From NCBI GenBank assembly GCA_002418285.1, contig DIDT01000066.1, positions 158,215-222,214 of the forward strand: 64,000 bases of DNA, read 5' to 3'. The translations under genes were made by a program, and so were the position numbers. How positions within the stretch are numbered: the first letter of the stretch is position 1; each line of letters starts with the position of its first letter. Shown piece by piece: positions 19,735 to 28,251 of this stretch. Below the pieces are notes generated by a model. That model had not been told where the DNA came from and made no database searches. It was given only the letters and a program-made list of their open reading frames with translations. The stretch comes from Phycisphaerales bacterium UBA5793. Its GTDB lineage: Bacteria > Planctomycetota > Phycisphaerae > Phycisphaerales > UBA5793.

Positions 19735-19769
19735 TTCGTTCACCCGCAGCACCGGCTCCATCAGACCAA

Positions 19770-20156
19770 TCAACGATCATGGAAGTACCACTCCTGACTG
19801 TCAGTCAGCCAGGTAAGACTGAAGGGATAGCGCGGGCTGTACGGGCCGATGCTCAGCATGAAGTCAGTCCCATCTTTGTCGGTCAGGTAGTACCATCCTT
19901 CGTAGTCAGCCTCAGGCACGAGAATGCACGCATCTTCGAGTGAAACGGGATACCGACCGTGCGCCACATTCCATGCCTCGATCTGTGCAATCATCGCATC
20001 GCCTTCGGACATTAACTCCTCGACTTGGGAGGCGTCGGGCATCTTCCCGTAGTTGAGTAGCCCCACGCCGCTGGTGAGCCAGAGGATTCCGGCAAGGATC
20101 ACGACGATATAAAACAGCAGCGAGAGGATGAACGCCCAGACGGACTGACCTCGCAT
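19770..20156 (-). CDS. Pseudopilin-like small membrane protein (paralogue 1)
   Basis: 128-aa protein of unknown function: one N-terminal membrane helix (about 7-28) and a small extracytoplasmic domain. The stretch IEAWNVAHGRYPVSLEDACI resembles the YxxxxGxYPxSLxxL signature after the long helix of GspG-type pseudopilins, but the N-terminus has no prepilin cleavage motif. It is a tandem paralogue of the next gene upstream on the strand: both share the order membrane helix - long helix - YP..LE - (V)PxADYxGWxY - SIGxYxxRxPFxL. Role unknown. Confidence 0.65.
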   Translation of the reverse strand: MRGQSVWAFILSLLFYIVVILAGILWLTSGVGLLNYGKMPDASQVEELMSEGDAMIAQIEAWNVAHGRYPVSLEDACILVPEADYEGWYYLTDKDGTDFMLSIGPYSPRYPFSLTWLTDSQEWYFHDR

Positions 20157-20250
20157 GAGAGCAAACTAGGACCATGGTGCATCGGGCGCACTATGGGAAA
20201 TCACCCCGAAGTCTGCCCGGCCCGAATCGACTGATAGTGGTCGGGCGAGA

Positions 20251-20286
20251 GTTCGCAAGCGTCGAGTTCGCAAGCGTCGAGTTCGC
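20251..20286. repeat. Perfect 15-bp tandem repeat (2.4 copies)
   Basis: GTTCGCAAGCGTCGA occurs twice in a row (20251-20265, 20266-20280) plus GTTCGC. It lies between the two paralogous pseudopilin-like genes and touches the 3' end of the upstream one, whose stop lies at 20287-20289. Possibly a slippage product at the duplication junction. Confidence 0.8.
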
Positions 20287-20667
20287 TCAGTTGTCGATGT
20301 ACCACCGCTCGTCACCGTTGACCTTGGACAGCGTGAAAGGCGATCGCATGGTGTACTGACCGATGCTGAGTTCGAAGCCCCCGTTGTCCTGCAGCATGTA
20401 GTGCCACCCGCCGTAGTCGGCCTTCGGCACAACAATGGCGGCCGCTTCGAGCGAGGCAGGGTACTCCCCGTGACTCGACTTGTAAGCCTCAATCTGCACG
20501 ATGATCGCGTTGCCTTCGGCCTTGAGTTGCTCAAACTCCGCGGCAGTGGGGAATTTCTCTGGTCCGAACGCCGCCACTACCTGAGCACACTCTCGAAGGG
20601 ACAACACGACCCCCGCCACAACGATCAGACCGGCGACGACATAGGCGACAATGATGCGGCCCTGCAT
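20287..20667 (-). CDS. Pseudopilin-like small membrane protein (paralogue 2)
   Basis: 126-aa paralogue of the gene downstream on the same strand. One N-terminal membrane helix (about 5-24), then a helix ending IVQIEAYKSSHGEYPASLEA, then VPKADYGGWHYML and LSIGQYTMRSPFTLSKVNGDERWY. The shared motifs and adjacency show tandem duplication. The YP-containing segment suggests a pseudopilin-like fold without the processing signal. A 130-bp gap with tandem repeats separates the pair. Function unknown. Confidence 0.65.
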   Translation of the reverse strand: MQGRIIVAYVVAGLIVVAGVVLSLRECAQVVAAFGPEKFPTAAEFEQLKAEGNAIIVQIEAYKSSHGEYPASLEAAAIVVPKADYGGWHYMLQDNGGFELSIGQYTMRSPFTLSKVNGDERWYIDN

Positions 20668-20739
20668 GACAGGACTCTAGAATCGGCTCGACCCGGTTCC
20701 AGCAGCCGGGGGGTCCGACGTTCTCCAAGCGAGTCGCCA

Positions 20740-21363
20740 GTGCTTCCACGCAGCCGCGTCGATCCGATTCTCGAACTGACCGCTGAGCAAAGGCAGCGCG
20801 TGCTCGAGGAGGCCGACCGAACATTCCATCGCGATCACGATCCCTGGCCGGTGAATACGCTGCATCTGACAACCCTCGCCCTTGCCGCCGTGGCGATGGT
20901 GGCGTTCTATTTCTGGACCGGACGGTTCGAACTCGCGATCGCATTGCCGGTACTCGCCTTCGAACTGGCCCTGTCGCGTCATCGCGCCTTTCGCGGGCCC
21001 CGCTTCGCCAAGGCGTGGATGCTGGCGATCTACATCCTCGTCACAACCCTGCTGCTCCTGATCGTCGCCGCATTTGTCGGCTGGCAGGGCATTGTCGTCA
21101 ACATGCTCGCCATGGCCATCGAGCTCGTCGTGATGCTGGTCGTGTCTCGGCGGTGGATGCGGCCGTATGTCTGGCGAGCCCTGCGCGATCTTGGTATTGA
21201 CGACCTCTGCACCGCGTGCGGCTATCGGCTGCGCGGCCTGCCACGCACCATTGTCCGGTGCCCGGAATGCGGCGAAGTGCGGACCTTTCCACGTGCAACG
21301 TCGCAACCCGAAACGGTCCCGACCCGAATGATTGAGGGTAGCGGAGCGATCGATGCCCTATGA
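20740..21363 (+). CDS. Multi-pass membrane protein with C-terminal zinc ribbon
   Basis: 207-aa protein. Four hydrophobic segments are visible (near residues 40-60, 62-75, 88-108 and 113-130), followed by a cytoplasmic C-terminal zinc ribbon CTACGYRLRGL...CPECG. GTG at 20740 was chosen because it is the first start codon compatible with the divergent gene on the other strand and gives a 50-residue polar N-terminus; TAGAAT at 20687-20692 could be its -10 box. It overlaps the next gene by 11 bp, so the two are coupled. I do not recognise a characterised family; function unknown. Confidence 0.65.
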   Translation: MLPRSRVDPILELTAEQRQRVLEEADRTFHRDHDPWPVNTLHLTTLALAAVAMVAFYFWTGRFELAIALPVLAFELALSRHRAFRGPRFAKAWMLAIYILVTTLLLLIVAAFVGWQGIVVNMLAMAIELVVMLVVSRRWMRPYVWRALRDLGIDDLCTACGYRLRGLPRTIVRCPECGEVRTFPRATSQPETVPTRMIEGSGAIDAL

Positions 21364-22135
21364 CGTAAACAAGCCGATCCGAATCCACGACAGGCCGCCG
21401 CCGCCCTCATGGCAGCGCCGCTCGAGGTGGTTTCCGCACATGGATCCCGGAGATGCGCTGGTGCTTTCGTCGATCATTTTTTTTATCATCGCGGGTCTGA
21501 TCGCAGTCCTCCTTGTTGCAGCTGGCACTGTCTTTCAGACTTTCGATCCACTTGTCCTGAACGCAAGAGTCATCGAGACTGCTGACGGCTATGCGCTCGT
21601 TGACAATCGAACTCCGGCCAACGAATGGCCCGCGGGTGCCGAGGTCGCCAGGCTCGTTTGGAGTTCCCGGCACGAGGCACGCGGCTACTTCGGCCCATTC
21701 ACAGTGCGGCAATGGCGGCACCCGAACGTGGTGCTGATCCTCGAGCGCGACCGGCACATCTCTTCCGAAGAGGCGATGATGCTGGCCGCATCCGCCCGGG
21801 ACACGTTACAGCACTACACCTTTGACCCACCACTTGACGTCGCCGAGTTGTACGACGGCGATTGGCGCTTTCGATTCAAGCCCGCTGAGACTCGCCTGGT
21901 CTGGTCGGGCATCCCACTCAACCTCGTGTTCCTGGTTCTGCTCGCGTGCGGCCTGTGGGCTTCTTCGTGGATGACCTTCTCCATCCGTAACTACCGCGAT
22001 CCTCGGCGCAAACGCGGGATCAAGCTCGCCGCCTACCTCTGCCCGCGCTGCAACTATGACATTCGATTGATCGGATCACACCGCTGCCCGGAGTGCGGCG
22101 AGGCGCTGGTGATTGATCCAAACCCCGCAGATTGA
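21353..22135 (+). CDS. Membrane protein with C-terminal zinc ribbon
   Basis: 260-aa protein with a transmembrane helix near residues 38-64, a soluble domain of about 120 residues, a second helix near 182-203 and a C-terminal zinc ribbon LCPRCNYDIRLIGSHRCPECG. The soluble domain would lie outside the cytoplasm and the ribbon inside. Its ATG lies inside the end of the preceding zinc-ribbon gene (11-bp overlap), so the two probably act together. Some resemblance in layout to DUF3592-type proteins is possible but not shown. Function unknown. Confidence 0.65.
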   Translation: MPYDVNKPIRIHDRPPPPSWQRRSRWFPHMDPGDALVLSSIIFFIIAGLIAVLLVAAGTVFQTFDPLVLNARVIETADGYALVDNRTPANEWPAGAEVARLVWSSRHEARGYFGPFTVRQWRHPNVVLILERDRHISSEEAMMLAASARDTLQHYTFDPPLDVAELYDGDWRFRFKPAETRLVWSGIPLNLVFLVLLACGLWASSWMTFSIRNYRDPRRKRGIKLAAYLCPRCNYDIRLIGSHRCPECGEALVIDPNPAD

Positions 22136-22171
22136 GCCACTCGCACGCCGGTGGACGGTGTGTCAGAGCGC

Positions 22172-22660
22172 TCACTGCCGGGCCAGATGCGCCAGCAATC
22201 TCCCGCGCGTCGCCGCCATGACCCACGCCAGCCAGAGTTTCACGATCCAGCGCGGCACCCACCGCGCCGTCCACACGCCGCGCACTTCATAGAGCAGGCT
22301 GTGGCCGCGCGGCCGACGTTCGCTCAGCACGTAGCGACACATGTGCGGAAACCCGACCGACCGGCCGCGCCTCGAGAGGTCGCTCACCGCCAGCTCAAAA
22401 CCGGGCCTCCAGCGCAGGATGCGCCCCGCCCGATCAATGTGGACCCCAAGCATGGAGTGCCGGATCGTGATCGCTTCGCCGCGAATCGTCTCAGGGTCAT
22501 CCGGCTCGCCATGGTCAAACGTAATGCGCTGATGGAGCGGATCCGTCGTCAGAAACGTGCGAAAGTCATGCAGCAGGCGCTGCGCCGTTTCGAGCGGAAC
22601 ATCACACTCGACCCGCAGGCGAGCAGTGACCCGCCAGCGATCATCCACCAAGATGCGCAT
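22172..22660 (-). CDS. SRPBCC-like hypothetical protein
   Basis: 162-aa protein. The pattern RVTARLRVECDVPLETAQRLLHDF...GEAITIR and the closing hydrophobic helix WIVKLWLAWVMAATRGRLLAHL resemble the START/polyketide-cyclase (SRPBCC) fold. ATG 22660 was selected because GGGGAGGCGTTG precedes it; it overlaps the upstream gene by 20 bp, whose own C-terminal part also looks like an SRPBCC domain. Probably a functional pair; ligand unknown. Confidence 0.6.
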   Translation of the reverse strand: MRILVDDRWRVTARLRVECDVPLETAQRLLHDFRTFLTTDPLHQRITFDHGEPDDPETIRGEAITIRHSMLGVHIDRAGRILRWRPGFELAVSDLSRRGRSVGFPHMCRYVLSERRPRGHSLLYEVRGVWTARWVPRWIVKLWLAWVMAATRGRLLAHLARQ

Positions 22661-23759
22661 CAACGCCTCCCCTGCTGCCGATCTGGTCCTTGCCTTCCGC
22701 GGCGCGACGCTGCGCCTCGAGACGGATGCCATCAATCACGTGCGAGTGCAGGCCATGCACGGCATAGCGCTCGAAGGGTCGCCAGGCAAAGCGTGGACCG
22801 AGCTTCGGACGATACGTCGTCGTCAGGATGATCTTCGTCGTATCAGCGTCGACGACCACAAACTGGAACGAACCCGAAAGCAACTGGGCGTCATGCTCGT
22901 ACACACGAAACTGCTCGACCAAGTCGAAGTCGAGTTGATGCGGAGCGTCGTAGCGCGTGACCTGTTTCACGAGCCGGCCGTAGGTGTAGTTGCACGTGCG
23001 CTGGTCGCCTACGCCAGTGAGAGCGCCACTCGTCGAAACGGGAGTGGCTAATCCAGTGCGGATGAGCCACGGCGCCTTGTGCTGCACATCTTCGTAGAAC
23101 ATGAGCGAGTCCCAGCACAACTGAGCCGGGTACGCGACGATTCCTTCCGTGACGATTGCTTCGATGCCGGCCGTCGGCAGTGGCGGACCCTCAACAAAGC
23201 CACAGACGATGGGGAACGCGAGAATCATCCAGATGGGCAGGTGAGCACGCTGGCTGAAGCGACTGGACTTGAGGCGCACGCGAAGAACAAGGCCGGCAAT
23301 CACACCAACGCAGATCGGCACCGCCACAATCACCGCCAGCACGACGCCGCAGTACGCCCCCGCCATGCCAATGGAGATGAGGCCGATCACCCATGAAAGC
23401 AGCAGCACGACTGAGAACAACACGAGCAGATACCAGCGCACCATCACGCGGTAGCCGAGAATCACACCGCAAGCAAACGGCAAGGCGAACCACAGCGAAG
23501 CGCCCCAGTTCCCCATCAGGATGAGCAGCGCGCCGCTGACAAAACCGCCCCCCAGGGCAAGTGCAAGGCCCGGCAGCCAGAAGGTCCAGAAGACGAAGGG
23601 CGGTTTGAGCGTGAACGAGGTTGGATCACGAAAATCGAACGGCCGCGAGCATTCGGGGCACTTGTGGCTCTCGAGTCCCATCAGCGGGTAATAGCAGTCA
23701 ATGCACCGCGGCTGCGCATCAGGATCGAAAGGCGAGGGTGTCGGACGATTCGCTTGCAT
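22641..23759 (-). CDS. Membrane protein with N-terminal zinc ribbon and C-terminal SRPBCC-like domain
   Basis: 372-aa protein. An N-terminal zinc ribbon CIDCYYPLMGLESHKCPECSRPF (residues 19-41, two CxxC pairs) is followed by about five hydrophobic helices (55-185) and a soluble domain (about 190-350) with YDAPHQLDFDLVEQFRVYEHDAQ and FVVVDADTTKIILTTTY, which suggests an SRPBCC-like fold. The same ribbon type occurs at the C-terminus of the two plus-strand neighbours. The 3' end overlaps the next gene by 20 bp. Function unknown. Confidence 0.65.
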   Translation of the reverse strand: MQANRPTPSPFDPDAQPRCIDCYYPLMGLESHKCPECSRPFDFRDPTSFTLKPPFVFWTFWLPGLALALGGGFVSGALLILMGNWGASLWFALPFACGVILGYRVMVRWYLLVLFSVVLLLSWVIGLISIGMAGAYCGVVLAVIVAVPICVGVIAGLVLRVRLKSSRFSQRAHLPIWMILAFPIVCGFVEGPPLPTAGIEAIVTEGIVAYPAQLCWDSLMFYEDVQHKAPWLIRTGLATPVSTSGALTGVGDQRTCNYTYGRLVKQVTRYDAPHQLDFDLVEQFRVYEHDAQLLSGSFQFVVVDADTTKIILTTTYRPKLGPRFAWRPFERYAVHGLHSHVIDGIRLEAQRRAAEGKDQIGSRGGVDAHLGG

Positions 23760-23851
23760 CCAGGCAGTCTCTCGTGACGCGTAGAACCAAACATTAGTAG
23801 GCTCGCCAGCACACCGTCGGGAGTCGACCGGCTACTTAATCTCCTGCAGCA

Positions 23852-23889
23852 GAGTCAGAAAGACGAAACGCCCGCTGATTCAGCGGGCG
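23852..23889 (-). terminator. Rho-independent terminator of the P-type ATPase gene
   Basis: On the minus strand CGCCCGCTG-AAT-CAGCGGGCG (9-bp stem, 23869-23889) is followed by TTTCGTCTTTCT. It lies 33 bp after the ATPase stop codon and is the clearest terminator in the window. Confidence 0.75.
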
Positions 23890-23922
23890 CTCGACACAGG
23901 GTTGACTTGTTGAACCTCAGAC

Positions 23923-26031
23923 TCAGGCCCCGGCGGGCTGGACGGTGTAGTGGCCGATGCCGGTCGAAGAAGCGATGGGTTCGTGGCGGTCGTGCTCTTC
24001 GCCGTAGCGCACGAGGCGGAAGGAGTTGGCGATCACGAAGACATCGCCGAATGAGTGGTAGACGGCGGCCCAGAAGATCATGCTGCCGCCCAGCTGTCCG
24101 CTGGCGGCAAGCGTGATGCCGATGATCGCGATGACGATCGAAGCGATGATGTTCTGCGTGATGACCATGCGCGTCTTGCGGGCCAGTTCGAGCAGGAAAG
24201 GCAGCCGGTCGAGATCGTCGTTCATCAGCGCGATGCCGGCGGAGTTGGCTGCGATGTCGGTGCCGCCCAGGCCCATGGCCACGCCGACGTCGGCCGCGGC
24301 CAGCGAGGGGCCGTCGTTGATGCCGTCGCCGACCATCATGACGCGGCGGCCGCTGCGGGTGAGTTCAACGATGCGCGCGTGCTTTTCTTCCGGGTGGCAC
24401 TCGGCCTCGATGTGGTCGATGCCGACGACCTGTCCGACGCGCTTGGCCACCGGCAGCCGGTCGCCGGTGAACATGCACACGAGGCGCACGCCCAGTTCGC
24501 GCAGGCGGGCGACGGCGCCGGGCGCCTGCTGGCGGACTTTGTCCTCGAGGCCGACGGCGCCGAGGTACTTGCCGTTGCGCATCACGTGCACGCCGGTCAT
24601 GCCCTCGATGCGGCCCTCGACGGCGGCGATCTGCTCACCGATGGACGAGTCGATGCGCTGGAGCCACTTGGCCCGGCCCACGTAGAGCGTCTCGCTGCCC
24701 TGCGTGACTTTCACGCCCAGGCCGTGCACCTCTTCCGCCTGCCCCTCGCGCGGTGGGGTGATGCGCGCGGCGCGGGCCGTTTCAAGAATGGCGGCGGCCA
24801 GCGGGTGATTTGAATGCTGCTCGGCGGTCGCGGCGGCGGTGAGCAGATCAGCACCATCCACGCCTTCCGACGGCGCGAGGCGGCTGACCGCAAAGTGCCC
24901 GGTCGTGATCGTGCCGGTCTTGTCGAGCACCACGGTGTCGATGCCTGCAGCCGTGTCGAAGACGGCAGTGCTCTTGATCATGATGCCCAACCGGGCTGCC
25001 GCTGCAAACGCTGCGACCATCGCGGTCGGTGAAGCCAGTAGCAGCGCGCCGGGGCACGTCACGACGAGCACGGAAATGGCCTTCTCGATCGCGGTCTTCG
25101 AGCCGGTCTCATCGCCGGGTGTGTTGGAAAGGATGAAAACCGCCAGAGCCACGAACAGGACGATCCAGACGTAATGCCCCGCGACGAGTTCGATGATCTG
25201 CTGACGAGGCGTCTTGGATTGCTCAGCCTCGTTAATGAGGTTGACGACCTTGCCGATGGTCGTGTCTTCACCGATGCGCGTCACTTCGACGTCGATGGCC
25301 CCGGTGAGATTCGTCGTGCCCGCGTAGACCATGGAGCCGTTTTCGACTTCGACGGGAGCCGATTCGCCCGTGAGGCTCGCCTGGTTGATCGTGGTGCGGC
25401 CCTTGATGACGCGACCGTCAGCCGGGAAGTTCTCACCCGCGCGAACGCGGATGATCGTGCCGACCTCGACCTTGTCGAGATCGATTTCGCGTTCAACGTC
25501 ATCGATGACGATCCGGGCCACATCTGGAGTCAGGCCAACGAGTTGCTCGATTGCCCGGTGCGCGCCCCATGCCGTGCGGCGGAGCACGGCGTCCATGAGA
25601 AACAGGATAAACGCCAGACCACCCGCGGTGGCGTATTCACCCGTCGCCAGAGCGGCGCCAATGGCCAACGCAACAAGGACAGAACTGGACGGCCGACCCT
25701 TCTTGATTTCGCGGCCGGCTGCCATGAGCAGAGGAATCCAAAGCAGCACGGCACCGATGGCGGCGGGGATGACCCGAACCTCTTCATCCAGCCCGAACCA
25801 ACCGGCCAGCACCGTCGTCAGCACCATCGCCCCGCCCACGAGGGCGAAAACAATCGATCCTTCTGATGAATTCGTATTGTGCATCTCGCAGCAACTGGCC
25901 GACTGGACGTGGTTGTGATGCTTGTGGCCGGGACCGCCGTGATCGTGGTCATGACCGTGCGCGTGGTCATGGTCGTGATCATGCGCGTGATCGTGAGGCT
26001 GCGGGGCGGGTGAGGAACCGGCTTGAGACAT
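23923..26031 (-). CDS. Heavy-metal translocating P-type ATPase (P1B type) with His-rich N-terminus
   Basis: 702-aa ion pump. From the start: a His/Asp-rich tail with 14 His in about 30 residues (PHDHAHDHDHDH...), a CC pair, membrane helices, actuator domain with TGES (about 221-224), the transmembrane ion-binding motif TCPG (about 325-328), phosphorylation motif DKTGT (about 370-374), the HP dipeptide in SNHPLA, and hinge GDGINDGP. There is no N-terminal HMA domain; the His tail probably replaces it. The motif is CPG instead of CPC. Substrate may be Zn, Cd, Co or a similar divalent ion; not decidable here. ATG 26031 was chosen because GGAG is 9 bp upstream; ATG 26040 is in frame three codons earlier. 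Confidence 0.92.
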   Translation of the reverse strand: MSQAGSSPAPQPHDHAHDHDHDHAHGHDHDHGGPGHKHHNHVQSASCCEMHNTNSSEGSIVFALVGGAMVLTTVLAGWFGLDEEVRVIPAAIGAVLLWIPLLMAAGREIKKGRPSSSVLVALAIGAALATGEYATAGGLAFILFLMDAVLRRTAWGAHRAIEQLVGLTPDVARIVIDDVEREIDLDKVEVGTIIRVRAGENFPADGRVIKGRTTINQASLTGESAPVEVENGSMVYAGTTNLTGAIDVEVTRIGEDTTIGKVVNLINEAEQSKTPRQQIIELVAGHYVWIVLFVALAVFILSNTPGDETGSKTAIEKAISVLVVTCPGALLLASPTAMVAAFAAAARLGIMIKSTAVFDTAAGIDTVVLDKTGTITTGHFAVSRLAPSEGVDGADLLTAAATAEQHSNHPLAAAILETARAARITPPREGQAEEVHGLGVKVTQGSETLYVGRAKWLQRIDSSIGEQIAAVEGRIEGMTGVHVMRNGKYLGAVGLEDKVRQQAPGAVARLRELGVRLVCMFTGDRLPVAKRVGQVVGIDHIEAECHPEEKHARIVELTRSGRRVMMVGDGINDGPSLAAADVGVAMGLGGTDIAANSAGIALMNDDLDRLPFLLELARKTRMVITQNIIASIVIAIIGITLAASGQLGGSMIFWAAVYHSFGDVFVIANSFRLVRYGEEHDRHEPIASSTGIGHYTVQPAGA

Positions 26032-26201
26032 CTGCGGCATCTCCAGAGGGGCGTTAGTGCCCGGTGTGTCGAGTCCAAAACCCTAGGCGGAATACCGGAG
26101 GGAATCCGGCACCGGAGGCCGCAAGTGCGACCAAACAAGCAGAAACGCGATATTCGGATGATCGGCGTCGATAATGGATCAGACTCGTCTTCGTGATACG
26201 C

Positions 26202-26218
26202 CCCGCCTAGACGGCGGG
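26202..26218 (+). other. Inverted repeat in the divergent ATPase/FmdB-like intergenic region
   Basis: CCCGCC-TAGAC-GGCGGG, a 6-bp stem 5-nt loop, lies in the 296-bp gap between the divergently transcribed ATPase and FmdB-like genes. It could be an operator for a metal-responsive regulator or a hairpin; nothing else in this gap is recognisable. Confidence 0.3.
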
Positions 26219-26327
26219 TTCGAAGTGGGTGATTGATTCAGCGGGGCTTTCAGTCCCCTAAGATTGTCCATCACCCCGCCCAGCCGGACGCGCATCCGGA
26301 AAGAGGCAGATGGAGGACTTGCCGATC

Positions 26328-26624
26328 ATGCCGACGTACGTCTACCAGGTCATCACCAACGATGGCAGCGAGGGAGAGGTGTTTGAGATCTTCCAGAGGA
26401 TGGCTGACGAACCCCTGACCTTGCACCCCGAGACCGGCCAGCCAGTGCGGCGTGTCATCCAGGCCGCCAATATCCCCCTGAAACACACCGACAAGGCCGA
26501 ATCGAACCGGATCAGCAACAAGAACCTCGATCGACTCGGCTTCACCAAGTACCAGCGGGCGGGCGGTGGGTTCTATGAAAAGAAGGCCGGCAAGGGACCC
26601 AACGTCATCTCAGCCGACGACTGA
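26328..26624 (+). CDS. FmdB-like protein lacking zinc-ribbon cysteines
   Basis: 98-aa protein whose start MPTYVYQVITNDGSEGEVFE and continuation MADEPLTLHPETGQPVRRVI line up with FmdB-family putative regulators (MPTYEYxCxxCGHxFE...CPxCGxPxRR). All four zinc-binding cysteines are replaced (V, N/D, H/P and T), so the ribbon cannot bind zinc in the usual way. The C-terminal part RLGFTKYQRAGGGFYEK matches the usual FmdB tail. GGAGG lies 11 bp upstream of the ATG. It converges with the permease gene. Confidence 0.7.
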   Translation: MPTYVYQVITNDGSEGEVFEIFQRMADEPLTLHPETGQPVRRVIQAANIPLKHTDKAESNRISNKNLDRLGFTKYQRAGGGFYEKKAGKGPNVISADD

Positions 26625-26633
26625 CACGTCCAA

Positions 26634-27929
26634 TCAGCCCACTTCGCGAGTCTGGAAGAGGATCACCGCCAGCGAGAGCATGCCGGTGATGTAGAGGATG
26701 CTGTACATGCCCACCAGCCCGATGTGCGAGGGTGGGATGATGTGCCCCTGGTTCAACGCATCGCCAAACGACAGCGCCTGCAGATTGGGTGGCACCGACC
26801 ATGCAATGCGCCAAAGCGAGTGCACGCGCTGCGGCCCGTCGATGAGGTAGTCGTCGACGAGCGGCGGCCGCTTCATCGGATCATTGCCTTCCTTGACGAG
26901 ATCCGCGGTGCTATACGAGACGTTTTTGAGGACTGCTTTGCCCATACCCAGCAAGCCGAATCCGACATTGTCGGATGAGAGATACACCTCTTCGCCTTCG
27001 GAGATATCGATGCCGCGATCGAGGCGGATGTGGTACGTGTCCCCATTGTCGCTGAAGTTGTCATTGTGATCGTCAATGACATTGATCTCAAGGATGCGAC
27101 CGCGGGCCTTGGATTCGAACGCCCGATGGCCAAAGAGCGTGTCAGTGAGAAGGCCGGCCACGAAGACGATCAGGCAAACCACGACGGTCATCACCTGCCC
27201 AAGCCGCGTCGAAGCGGCAAGAGCCACCGAGGCAATGATCATCAGAGCCAGGAACACCCCCGCAAGAGCCAGAACGATTTGTGGATCAAAGCTGCCTGAA
27301 ATCACCACCATCGAACCAAACGGAGTCTCGACGCGCGGGAACATCTGGAAGTTCCAGTCCCTGTCGAACATGAGAATGCCGACCCACGCGAGTATGGACA
27401 TGGGCAGCATCGTGCCGACAGTCGTGCTCGTGAAGACCCATCCGTAGAAGAAATTGCACCAGATGCCGACGATCAGCGAGGTGAACAGCGCGATCAGCCC
27501 GAAGACAATGACGGGGATGTCCGCCGTGTCGCGGGCGGTCTGCATCACACCGTAGCGCTTGATAAGTAAAAACGCACATGACATGATGATCGCCGAAACC
27601 AGAATGGCGGCGGCGACGCCCACGTACTTGCCCAGCACGAACACCGGCCGCCCGACCGGCTTGGAAACAAGGGTGAGAACCGTCTTGTTCTCGATTTCAC
27701 GGGTGACAACGCTCGTGGCCACGAAAGCGGCAATCACCAGGCCGCACAGGAAGATCGTCGCCAGACCCATGTCCACCATGAACAGATTGTCGTCAGACAG
27801 GGTAAAGGTGCTCAACCCCGGCGTAATGAGCAGCGCAATGATCCCGATCCCCAGCATCACAAGGTAGATGGGCTGGCGGATACTCTCGACAAACGTGTTG
27901 CGGGCGATAGCGAAGAACTGTTCGAGCAT
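26634..27929 (-). CDS. ABC-2 type transporter permease
   Basis: 431-aa integral membrane protein. N-terminal helix pattern FFAIARNTFVESIRQPIYLVM is typical of ABC-2 permeases with an initial amphipathic segment; about six to seven membrane helices follow, with a soluble region (about 275-400) before the last helix. The loop VSKPVGRPVFVLGKYVGV after helix 2 is shared with the plus-strand permease at 34-36 kb (VSKPLGRFQYLIGKWIGI), showing that both belong to one family. No ATPase gene accompanies it on this strand; the one at 32.7 kb could serve both permeases. It is divergent from the SPFH cluster across a 322-bp gap. Confidence 0.85.
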   Translation of the reverse strand: MLEQFFAIARNTFVESIRQPIYLVMLGIGIIALLITPGLSTFTLSDDNLFMVDMGLATIFLCGLVIAAFVATSVVTREIENKTVLTLVSKPVGRPVFVLGKYVGVAAAILVSAIIMSCAFLLIKRYGVMQTARDTADIPVIVFGLIALFTSLIVGIWCNFFYGWVFTSTTVGTMLPMSILAWVGILMFDRDWNFQMFPRVETPFGSMVVISGSFDPQIVLALAGVFLALMIIASVALAASTRLGQVMTVVVCLIVFVAGLLTDTLFGHRAFESKARGRILEINVIDDHNDNFSDNGDTYHIRLDRGIDISEGEEVYLSSDNVGFGLLGMGKAVLKNVSYSTADLVKEGNDPMKRPPLVDDYLIDGPQRVHSLWRIAWSVPPNLQALSFGDALNQGHIIPPSHIGLVGMYSILYITGMLSLAVILFQTREVG

Positions 27930-28251
27930 GAATTAGTCCGCGTGACGGCAACGGACCCCGCACGGGGCGCGGCCGCGACTTTCTGGTACGCGGGCTATCG
28001 TAGGCCGGTTTGATTGAGAGCGAGAAAAGCGTGCAGTCCGGTCGAACCGAGACGAATTGGGGGTCGTAGCCCAGTCTTAGGGCGGCTTGAGCGATCCTCC
28101 GGATCGCCATTCCGCCGTCAGATATCTTCGACGGCCGGTCATCCGATCACGGCTGAAGGTTGCTTGAATTGCGGGCTTCGGGTATCGTTCGCTCTTTCGC
28201 CGGGGGACTCTCCCCGACACTTTCGTGCGGGTTTGAGGGCAACGCCACATT
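27930..28251. other. 322-bp divergent intergenic region of the SPFH-ABC cluster
   Basis: Contains no convincing ORF. A perfect hairpin GCGATCC-TCC-GGATCGC (28091-28107) lies in the middle, and GAGGG precedes the hflK-like ATG as Shine-Dalgarno. TTGAAT (28164-28169) and TATCGT (28183-28188) are only 13 bp apart, too close for a standard promoter. It presumably holds both divergent promoters. Confidence 0.5.

Noticed and set aside
20251..20286. Possible CRISPR or phage attachment repeat
   Set aside because: Only 2.4 direct copies with no spacers and no integrase or Cas gene; best read as a simple tandem repeat.
25866..26057. Short plus-strand ORF over the His-rich region
   Set aside because: Antisense of the His/Asp repeat in the metal ATPase; no start signal.
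26213..26240. GGTTCGAAGT resembling a tRNA T-loop
   Set aside because: No anticodon arm, acceptor stem or D-arm can be built around it; likewise no tRNA was found elsewhere in the window.
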